Below, piece by piece: positions 16,857 to 24,700 of a stretch of DNA of 29,830 nt; position 1 is the stretch's first letter; every line of letters begins with the position of its first letter. Below the pieces are notes generated by a model. It was given only the letters and a program-made list of their open reading frames with translations, searched no databases and had not been told where the DNA came from. The stretch spans positions 1 to 29,830 of the forward strand of contig NZ_JYJG01000324.1 of assembly GCF_000955955.1 (NCBI RefSeq), read 5' to 3'. A program made the translations under genes and the position numbers. The stretch is from Lentzea aerocolonigenes (GTDB lineage Bacteria > Actinomycetota > Actinomycetes > Mycobacteriales > Pseudonocardiaceae).

Positions 16857-17939
16857 CTACCCCAGGCCGCTTAGCACGAGCCTGATGGTGCTAAGCACGG
16901 CACGTTCGGCGGCGTCGATGACCTGCCGGACTGGCCGGTACGTGCCGAGGTCGGTGGCTCGGCCTGTCCAGTAGCCGTCGAGTTCGTCCTGCGGGATGAG
17001 CTCCAGCGCTAGCTGACGTAGATACTGGTCAGGCGAACCGTTGTCCAGCTCGGTCCAGGGCAGGAAGACACCAGCATCGCGTCGCTCCATCGCTCTTACG
17101 TGCAGCCTCCCTGTAAAGGCGGCACACGCCCTGTACTGCTGGTACAGGTGTTCTGAAATGTGCGGCCTGATCATGCTCACGCGCAGCTGAAGGCCGTCGA
17201 CGGCGTCAGCGTGCTGCCACATCGTGTGACTCCCGAGCGACGCGCGAAGACTAGGTCGTGTAATGGCGTCGGCATACTCCGAGTCCACTAGGAGGTCGTA
17301 CAAGTACTCGACGCCTCCCATCAGGCGTCGCTGCTCAACCAGGCAGCTCCAGACTTCGTTCACGGCACGGACGCGTTCCTCATGGACGATACTGTTTGTG
17401 AACAGGCGCCTGACGTCGCCCGAGTTTGCCCTGATGCTGGCGGCGCCCCGGCGGATGAGGATGTCCCCTGAGCGGAACTGTGGCTGCTTGTCTGTGGTCT
17501 GGCCCTCCATCGCCGCTAGCACAGGTTGGGCGAAGCGTCGTCGAAAGTGGACTATCCCGTAGCGCTTCTCCTCGTTGGTGCCGGGCTCGACCAGCGTGTG
17601 CTCGGCCGCCAAGACGATGAAGTCGCCGTCGACGTACTTCTCAACCGCTCTGCGGATTGCTGTGGTGTCGATCTTCTCCATGGCCGTTAGACCAACGTGC
17701 TCGTAGTCCTTCGCCACCCCGACGATGATCGTCCCGCCCGTCGGCAAGTTGCAGAAGGCAAGCGCGTCCTTGGCAAGGCTGACTCTTGCAGCGTTGACGG
17801 AAAGGTCGTTCAGGGTGGCCTTGAAGTCCCACTCGTCGCCTTCCCCGCGCACGTGCACGAGCTGCTCGAATGCCTGGCGTGAGATCGGATCCTGGTACTC
17901 AGCGACGTCCTGAGATCGCTGGCCAGACGCACTCGTCAT
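16857..17939 (-). CDS. AlbA_2 (Schlafen-like) domain protein
   Basis: The ATG at 17939 has a strong GGAGGG ribosome site eight bases upstream, giving 360 residues. Residues 30-110 carry the AlbA_2 pattern: GDEWDFKATL (34-43), then ALAFCNLPTGGTIIVGV (59-75), matching the E-x-x-FK...AfaN...GG.ivGV layout of the family. The C-terminal half is helical and unrecognised, ending in hydrophobic RAVLSTIRLVLSGL. AlbA_2 domains occur in bacterial defence and regulator proteins, and the related Schlafen core of animals can cleave tRNA or rRNA. Whether this one cuts RNA or binds DNA cannot be told from sequence. The gene is convergent with the Avs-like gene and is followed by no partner on its own strand, so it may work alone. 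Confidence 0.72.
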   Translation of the reverse strand: MTSASGQRSQDVAEYQDPISRQAFEQLVHVRGEGDEWDFKATLNDLSVNAARVSLAKDALAFCNLPTGGTIIVGVAKDYEHVGLTAMEKIDTTAIRRAVEKYVDGDFIVLAAEHTLVEPGTNEEKRYGIVHFRRRFAQPVLAAMEGQTTDKQPQFRSGDILIRRGAASIRANSGDVRRLFTNSIVHEERVRAVNEVWSCLVEQRRLMGGVEYLYDLLVDSEYADAITRPSLRASLGSHTMWQHADAVDGLQLRVSMIRPHISEHLYQQYRACAAFTGRLHVRAMERRDAGVFLPWTELDNGSPDQYLRQLALELIPQDELDGYWTGRATDLGTYRPVRQVIDAAERAVLSTIRLVLSGLG

Positions 17940-18068
17940 TGATCGGTCCCTCCTGTATCCGGTGAAGCAGACGTTCACCCTCGCGGTGGTCATCTCCGCT
18001 GAGGGTCTCCAACAGGTCGTCCGTGGTCGCTGAAGGAGCGGTCTGGATGATCCGTACGGGGCGTGTGG

Positions 18069-18545
18069 TCAGCCCGGCCGGACGTGGGAGCAGAGGTGGC
18101 GCTGCTGATAGCCGCCAGGCACTCCGGTGCCGACGACCGTCCAAAACGCCTGCGACTCTGTGAGGTGGCCGCCGAGGGTGTGCCAGTTCAAATCGGGGTG
18201 TTCGGCGCGCAGGGCCGAGAGCCCTGCTCTGGCCAGTCCGCAGCGCTGGTAGAGGGGGTCGGTGTAGGGCTGCTCTACCCAGGCCAGTCCGCATCGGCGG
18301 CATGACCGGTAGTCGACGGAGAACACGATGTCTGCGTCGAGGTGGGCTGCACGCTCGCGCCAGCCGGGCCGCTCCTGCGAGGCCGTGTCCCACCAGCCGG
18401 AGGCGACCTGGGATCGCGCCGGCCGGTCGAGCACGGCGTCGGCGATCCGCCTCAGGACGGCACGCCACGAACCCCGGCCGGACACCTGACTCGCCATGCC
18501 AGCCTGTCTGGCCAAGTGCCGGGCCGCCCGCGCATCACCGCTCAC
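18069..18545 (-). CDS. GNAT-like protein with cysteine pairs
   Basis: The GTG start at 18545 is set by a strong GAGGAGGG ribosome site five bases upstream; the product has 158 residues. Residues 73-158 look like the second half of a GNAT fold: a strand with C82-R-R-C85, then QPYTDPLYQRCGLARAGLSAL, where Q100-R-C-G-L takes the place of the acetyl-CoA loop (Q/R-x-x-G-x). WHTLGGHLTESQAFWTVVG follows, as in motif B. C82, C85, C102, H150 and C152 could bind zinc. No substrate can be inferred. A gap of about 130 bp separates it from the AlbA_2 gene; that gap stays open in another frame (to 17899) but has no good start codon. Confidence 0.6.
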   Translation of the reverse strand: MSGDARAARHLARQAGMASQVSGRGSWRAVLRRIADAVLDRPARSQVASGWWDTASQERPGWRERAAHLDADIVFSVDYRSCRRCGLAWVEQPYTDPLYQRCGLARAGLSALRAEHPDLNWHTLGGHLTESQAFWTVVGTGVPGGYQQRHLCSHVRPG

Positions 18546-18625
18546 TGAACCCTCCTCGGAGCGCCCGAAAACGGGTCGATTCTTTGTTCTGAACGGGCTT
18601 ACGAGACCCCGCGCGGAAGCGTGGT

Positions 18626-19210
18626 TCAGCGGTGGAAGGCGTCGCCGTAGGCGCCTTCGTCGATGAGGTGGGTGAGGTCGAGCAGCGTGTCGATTCCGGC
18701 CTCATCGCATCGGCCGACGATCTCGACGAGCGGGTAGGCGGCGGGCTCGTCGGTCACCAGCATCCAGCCGTGTTCGAGTTCGATGGTGATCGCGAGCGGG
18801 ACCGGCCTGGACGTGCCCTGTTCGGGAACGGTGTCGGCGCGGGGAAGCGGGACGTGCAGCTTGCGCCGCTGTGTCTTGATGCCGCGCTCGGCTAGTCGCC
18901 TGACGACGGCGTCGAGCAGCGCGATGGCCTGCTCGTGTGTGGCGGGTCGGAGTTCGCGTGCGTTGCGGCAGGTCATCTCCAGGGCGATGACGGCGAGGCG
19001 GTCAACCCACTCGCTGGCGGCGGAGAAGATCGACATGTCGACGCCGTGCTGGTCCGCAGTGACGCACCAGGCCTGGAGCAGTTCGCCTGCCGCGTCGAGT
19101 ACGGGCGCGGTGGCTTGCCAGGACGACATGTAGCACCGGCCTACTCGGTAGACGGCGTTGCGGGCCAGCGGCATGGCGTTCGGAGGGGTAGTCACAGGCG
19201 AGGTGGTCAC
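18626..19210 (-). CDS. Unknown protein of about 194 residues
   Basis: I do not recognise this family. I chose the GTG at 19210 because AGGAG lies about ten bases upstream; an ATG at 19174 (MPLARNAVYRVGRCYMSSWQ) is also possible. The first two thirds is helical. The last third is alpha/beta with an acidic end (LDLTHLIDEGAYGDAF). There is no membrane segment, P-loop or metal motif. It lies upstream of the GNAT-like gene on the same strand (about 80 bp away), and the two may be transcribed together. Gene-dense coding bias supports it being real. Confidence 0.55.
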   Translation of the reverse strand: MTTSPVTTPPNAMPLARNAVYRVGRCYMSSWQATAPVLDAAGELLQAWCVTADQHGVDMSIFSAASEWVDRLAVIALEMTCRNARELRPATHEQAIALLDAVVRRLAERGIKTQRRKLHVPLPRADTVPEQGTSRPVPLAITIELEHGWMLVTDEPAAYPLVEIVGRCDEAGIDTLLDLTHLIDEGAYGDAFHR

Positions 19211-19460
19211 GGTGTTCTGGCTCCTGCGGGTCGGCGGGCGCACGGCGGCTGGTCGTGTCCGGGCTCAGAGGTCGTGGGAGGTGGCTAAGCGCAGCATCTC
19301 GGTGAGGTACCGGTCGGCTTCGAAGCGGACATCGAGTCAGCGGCGAGGGGGGCGGCCAAGGATCTGCGGATGGGACCACGCCCACGACCGGGATCAACGA
19401 ATGCGACATCGAAACCGCCACGAGCCTTCAGTGGTATGGCGCGCGTGACCCAGGCCGAGG

Positions 19461-21305
19461 CTACGAGGGTTCGTCATCGATCTCGTTGCGGATGTGGGTG
19501 TTCTCCGGCTGGGGGGCAGGACGCTCGGAGGCACATCCAGTTGGCATGTCTGAGGCGGCGCTCAGATCGAATCTTGCTTCGGCAGGAAGCTGCTCCGCAG
19601 TGACTCCATCCAACTCCAGTCTGAGACGGTATCCATCGGGGTACTCCATGGAAAACGCTTCCCAATGCATCGACGACACCAAGACATGTATGTCCGCCTG
19701 ATCCTCAAGCTGGTGTAGGTACAGGCCGGCCCTCATCACGACCTCGGCCTGCGCTTCCCCCGTGAACTCCACCCACGTGCCGGAATATTTGCGGAAACCG
19801 GGACCGTCCTCCTCTGTCGATGCTGTGGCCTGACTGGCGGTGGCCATCGATGGAGCTGGCGGAGGCATCGCGATTCGTGCTGCCGCCATGCTCGTCCGCA
19901 TAGGATCCATCTCAAGGACGGTGTAAAACAAGGTCTTCGTCGTCGCCGCGAGCGGGAACTTCGTGTTCTCCTCAAACTCCCGAGCTGGCGGAGCAGCGTC
20001 GTCGAGAGCGCGTTGAACATGGCGCTCAAACATGTTGACCCCGTGCGTGGTCATGTTGTGTCGTGGTGCTTGCGGGTTGGCTTGAGCGGCTGCGGCAGCG
20101 GTCTGCGTAGCTTTCCACGCGAGGAAGTACGCGAACCCAAGCGAGTACTCCGCGACCACTCTGTCCACAGCGTCAGACAGCCGCGGTGCATGGTTCTCGG
20201 CTACCTCAGGGAGGTTGTGCCGCTCCAGCTCCCGATTGAAGTACCGCACTGCTTCGGCAGCCAGGATCTCGTGCGCTATCCGCAAGAGATCTTCCTGTCG
20301 CTGCGCCGTGAGGTTCGCAGGCTTCAGTCGATCGCATAGATGCGCATCGAGGCGCTCACGCCCCGTTTCCGGGCTTGGGCCAAACGGAATCTGCCAGAGG
20401 ACGCTGAGTGGGTAGTAGGCGCTTGTGAGAGTAGGGCCCTGCAGTCGTGAGTGATCATCTTGAACGAGATCCCATGCTTCTTGGAAGGTGCGTGGCTCCC
20501 AGGCGAACGCTTCTGGTGGTGTCGTCGCGTCCGGCTGGATGAGCTTCGCGCTCCGAGCGTCGTTGATCAGATGATGGATTCGGTCCCGATCAGCATGAAA
20601 GGGAAACGCATGGTGCCATTCACGCAAGGGAGGAATCGGGCTCGTTGCGGCGGCGAAGCGAAGCAACGCCAGCACGGTGAGTTCAGCCTCAACCGGGGCG
20701 TCCGGGATGGGGTCCATGCTCAGCTGGCCGTAGGAAAAGGTATCAACCAGCAACTGCTGCTGGGCACTACGCCAGCCGTTGCGAGCTTGGATGAGTGCGT
20801 CCCGTTGGTGCTGCTCATCCTGCTTGCGTAGCTGTCGCTCTTCGCGAATCTGTCGAGCTGCTTCGCCCTCAGGCGCAAGCAACGCCGCCGCCCGCCGCTG
20901 TAGGTTCACGTCGCAGTCAACGCAGCTTGCGGGACCACCGGCCAGCACGGTCTCGAGGGCGGACCGTGAGCGCAGCCGAAGCTCCTGCTGGCACTTCGAA
21001 CACTGCATGTCAGGCAGGACGGCCCGCACCGCGGCTGCTGCCACAACATTGGCGGGGCCGCGGCCTCGTGTGTCGATGTCCTTGACGGGCATGGCCCACA
21101 TCAGGTTGCCGTACTGATCAACTCCGGTCAGCGACCAATACTGCAGGCCGATCTCCACGAGCTCGTTGTCCACGCCGGCGATGGGCTCGACGTCGAACTT
21201 GTGCTTGGCGGTAGGTTCCACTTTCTCCCTCGGTTCGACTACGCGGCGATCTGACAGCAAGAGCAAGTCGTCGTTGGACGGTAACCCAGACGTGCGCATC
21301 GCCAC
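19461..21305 (-). CDS. Zinc-ribbon protein of unknown function
   Basis: The 614-residue frame starts at GTG 21305, with an ATG two codons later (21299). Neither has a Shine-Dalgarno site. C102-S-K-C105 and C128-V-D-C131 make a four-cysteine zinc-ribbon-like pair. A charged stretch likely to be a coiled coil follows (about 145-180: REERQLRKQDEQHQRDALIQ). The middle (about 200-420) is helical with no motif I know. The last 130 residues look beta-rich and end in an acidic, disordered tail. No P-loop or nuclease motif is visible. It lies between the defence genes and the remnant of a DUF4209 gene, so a defence role is possible but unproven. An inverted repeat lies upstream at 21380-21421. Confidence 0.6.
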   Translation of the reverse strand: MAMRTSGLPSNDDLLLLSDRRVVEPREKVEPTAKHKFDVEPIAGVDNELVEIGLQYWSLTGVDQYGNLMWAMPVKDIDTRGRGPANVVAAAAVRAVLPDMQCSKCQQELRLRSRSALETVLAGGPASCVDCDVNLQRRAAALLAPEGEAARQIREERQLRKQDEQHQRDALIQARNGWRSAQQQLLVDTFSYGQLSMDPIPDAPVEAELTVLALLRFAAATSPIPPLREWHHAFPFHADRDRIHHLINDARSAKLIQPDATTPPEAFAWEPRTFQEAWDLVQDDHSRLQGPTLTSAYYPLSVLWQIPFGPSPETGRERLDAHLCDRLKPANLTAQRQEDLLRIAHEILAAEAVRYFNRELERHNLPEVAENHAPRLSDAVDRVVAEYSLGFAYFLAWKATQTAAAAAQANPQAPRHNMTTHGVNMFERHVQRALDDAAPPAREFEENTKFPLAATTKTLFYTVLEMDPMRTSMAAARIAMPPPAPSMATASQATASTEEDGPGFRKYSGTWVEFTGEAQAEVVMRAGLYLHQLEDQADIHVLVSSMHWEAFSMEYPDGYRLRLELDGVTAEQLPAEARFDLSAASDMPTGCASERPAPQPENTHIRNEIDDEPS

Positions 21306-21379
21306 GATCGGGTGACAGAGTCGCGAAAATTGAGATCGAGAAGGCGCTTGGCGGCTCAGATTGACGACGTCGACTTGAC

Positions 21380-21421
21380 GGGCACGCGTGGCTGTCGCGA
21401 GTACTGATCGCCACGCGTCCC
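21380..21421. promoter_or_regulatory. Inverted repeat upstream of the zinc-ribbon gene
   Basis: ACGCGTGGC (21384-21392) and GCCACGCGT (21410-21418) pair perfectly across a 17-base loop. Flanking GGG (21380-21382) and CCC (21419-21421) extend the stem across a one-base bulge. It lies about 80 bp upstream of the minus-strand start at 21305. It could be an operator or an old terminator. Confidence 0.4.
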
Positions 21422-21572
21422 AGCCAGGGTGAGGAGGTTGCCACGGCTGCTTGAGTCGATGGTCGCTTTGTGGGTGAGGTGCGCTGGTCGGCCGGAAGAC
21501 AAACTGTGGTGGGCCAAAGTTGGCGTGCTTAGGGCAGCAGGGTCCGTTTGGTTGGATCAGGCGTTGCGGAAC

Positions 21573-21679
21573 TCAAAGCCGCACTGGCCAATCCGACCGG
21601 TCGAAGGCTGCGACGGAGCCTGCGGAAGCGCGTCGTCGCTGCGGTCATTGCTGCCTGGCTTGAGCTGCGCCGAAACTGA
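21573..21679 (+). pseudogene. Remnant of a second DUF4209 gene (3' end), direct repeat copy 2
   Basis: This stretch encodes the last 35 residues of the DUF4209 protein, in frame, with its stop codon. It matches 9946-10052 at 95 of 107 positions without gaps. Several of the 12 differences are at third codon positions, but others change residues (for example PRSR to RRLR). Homology stops sharply at 21573, and after the stop the sequences are unrelated. There is no start codon or ribosome site for it. It is therefore either what is left of a second DUF4209 gene or the boundary of an inserted block. Confidence 0.85.
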
Positions 21680-21730
21680 GGCAACCGACACGGCACGGTC
21701 CGGGCTGTCGGCTCTTCTCCCAAGCCTTGT

Positions 21731-21756
21731 CGCGCCACAGATCGCCTTGTGGCGCG
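21731..21756. terminator. Stem-loop between the DUF4209 remnant and the Mrr-NTPase gene
   Basis: CGCGCCACA and TGTGGCGCG form a perfect 9-bp GC-rich stem with an eight-base loop. It lies 25 bases beyond the stop of the minus-strand Mrr-NTPase gene and 52 bases beyond the remnant's stop on the plus strand, so it could end transcription from both sides. Confidence 0.6.
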
Positions 21757-21780
21757 GCCTCGACGGGTGGGTGGGCGTTG

Positions 21781-24700
21781 CTAGGAGTTCTGCCACTCCT
21801 CGTGCCGGCGAGCAACGCGCGACATCTCCGCCTCAAGATCGTCGGCCACCTTTTGGAACTCGGCCTTCAACTCATCATCGGACTCGTTCTCAAGGGCGTG
21901 GAGAGCTTGTGACCGAACTCGCGCGAGCTTCGGTGACGTGCCGTTGTTGAAACTCCAACTTGCTGGCCACATAGCTTCGGCTATGTGGACGCGGACGGCC
22001 GCGGCTGCATGTTGGCCGCTGGCCCGGCTGAACACAAGCAACTGTCGTGCTAGGTCTGGATGGGAGACCGGCCAGGTCCTCACCGCAGTGAGTGCCGTCG
22101 CTAGCGCGACGAGCTTGTCCGCTGTCAGGCGGCTCACCTCTGCCACGAGGCAGTCCGCCTGGCTTTCCGTCATGCCGTCGGTCATGGCCAATCGGAGGAC
22201 GACGGCCGCTGCCTGTGCATCACGCTCGATTTCGTCGATCAGCCACCGAACCAGGTCGACAGCGTTCTGGTTGAACGCTGCACCGATCCCCTCCACGTCG
22301 GCAGGTAGCGACCGTCCTGACGTGGCCACGGCCTTCAGCTGATCCAGCATAAGGACTGGGTGCGAGAGTGCGATGCCGGACGCGATCTGTTCCGTCACGT
22401 AGCCGTCCCATCCAGCACGGTCAACCAGCCGTAGCACCGCGCCCGCGTCCTCCTTGGAAAGGTTCCTGCCCCACGACGAACCGTTGTAGTTGCTGGCTCG
22501 GTCGAGCACGTCGGCGGCTACTTCCCCCGAGATGTCCGCAGCCAGGAGCATGTCGACCGTGGCAACAGGGAAGTCGCTAAGCAGGGCATGAGATCCGAGA
22601 AGAAATCGGCTTCGAACCTGGGGATCCTGATCGTTCATGCCCTGCCGGAAGGTGCTCGTGAACGCGCCCCCGCGGCTCGCCCAGCCTGAGTCGACGACTG
22701 CGTCGGCTACTGCCAGCCGTACCTCCATCCGCTGCCCGGCAACCCCTCCAAGCCATGCCAGCAGTGCGGATTCGTCCTGTGCTGCCCAAGTGCTAAGGAG
22801 CCACGCCAGCTGCCTATCCAGAGGACCCGGCTCATTCGCGGCGAGTGCTTCCACGAGATCTGCAGTCAGCTCCGGTCGCGCATCGGCGAGTTCGCGGAGA
22901 AACAACGACGACATGCCCCCGCGTGCATCGACCAGCCGAACCTGACGCGCGACGTCGTCCAGCGTCCGCACGATCGACGCTGCGTTGCTCGTCGCTGTGA
23001 GGCTTGCGATAACCCGTGTCACCAAGGCGTCGCGTTCCGCGCGCTTGCGTGAGAGGTGAGCTTCAATGCTCGTCAAGGATCGCGCTTGTTGTTCCTCCTC
23101 CGAGAGGCCGCTGCGCGCGAGCGCCTCGGCATCATCGGCTGTCTGTAGCTCCTCGAGTGTCGGGATCGGCAGGCCTGCACGCGACATCGACGTTGTTTGT
23201 CCGCGGCCGAGCATCAACTCAGCCAGATCGTCCTCGCGTTCATCGAGGGCGGTGATCAAAGTCAGAGCTTGGCGGCGAAGGAGAAGAGACTTGGCGTGGT
23301 CTGCCGGCCATGTCACGGAGTGCCGGATCAAACGACGGATCACGGCGTGACGAGTGCTCGCGGCAGCCTCGGTCAACACGGCAACTGTGGCGAGATCGTC
23401 CTCCTGCCAGGCAAGCACCTCTTCAGTGCTCGGGGTATCTCCGAAGCCTCCCTGGGGCGGACGCAACGCATGGCGGAGAAGGTCGACAGCCGCGCTGGCT
23501 CGACGTAGATCATCACTGCTTGCCTCGGCCCGTAGGATCCCTCGAATCCGATCCCGCAACGGGCGAGCCCACTCAGGCGACACGACAAACGGTTTGAACG
23601 CCAGGGTATGAGGTGCGTCTTGCTCGGTGCGGTATCCGTCTTTCTCCAACAGCGGCTTGAGCGCGAACAGCGGACTGACAGCGTCTTGATGCTCGTCGCC
23701 TTCGGTAAGCCAGGCCTCCACTCGTTGGACGATGCGATCTGGGAAGGTGCTGTCGGGCAGCCTGCCGATGTTCGCCAGGTGGTCCGTAACAACTCGCTCT
23801 GGATGTTCTGGATATTGGTTCGTTGGCCTGTGGTCGTTGCGGCGCAACGACCACAGTGCGTCGAGGGCGGTCTCAAGCAACTCCGGGGCATAGGTGGCGC
23901 AGCCGCCGTAGAGCTCTGCAAGGGCGAACCGAGTACGTTTGGCGTTCCCGTCATCGAGGTCTTGAACCCTGAGGCGCACCTCTTCAAGTGCCTCGATCAG
24001 GCGGCGTGGCTGGGTCGTAGCCAACCCGCTGAGCGAACGCAGCATTGAGGGAAGCTCGGTGGTCGCCGCGACCTGCAACTCGCTACGCACCGTCTCCCAG
24101 ATACCGGCGAACACGGCCGGCCCACCCTGTTGGGCGAAGCGCCAGTCCAACTCGGCGATCTCTGCTACCAGCCTGGTCGCGAACCTCGCACCGAAGGCCC
24201 TCCACAGATCAAGCACGAAACCGGTGTCGGTTCTCCCGACTGCTGCTTCGCGTTCAAGTATCTCGTCGGCCAACACATCCGGCGTCACCCGCGTTCCACC
24301 GTGTCGCGTCGCCAGCACACCCTTGTCCTTCAGCTGCGTAACAAGCCGAAGCGCGTGAGCCAACTCAAGGCCGCAGAACATCGCTATTTCTGTTGCGAGC
24401 TCGGCATCATCGTCGTTGACGGAGCCGAGCGCGGCATAGACCGCGAGGATCCGACGTGCCGGATTGCGTTCTACGTCGTCGAGGCTCAGATCCTGGTACC
24501 GCGCAAGGATCTGCTGCCGCAGTCCACCGTCGACAGCCAGGGGAGTCGTGAGCTCCCCGCGGCGGATGAGGTTCGCCGCCACCACCGCGACGTACGGACT
24601 GTCGACTGCTTGATCGGCGAAATACTCACGTAGCGGCCAGGGCAGCCCGAGCCCAGCCGTCAGAGACTCCACCAACTCCCTGGCCTCGGGCTTCGCCAGC

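Noticed and set aside
17899..18068. Coding-like stretch between the GNAT-like and AlbA_2 genes on the minus strand (DDLLETLSGDDHREGERLLH)
   Set aside because: The codon bias is fair, but no ATG, GTG or well-placed TTG with a ribosome site starts it, and it overlaps the AlbA_2 start. It might be a 3' extension of the GNAT-like gene after a frameshift, but nothing proves that.
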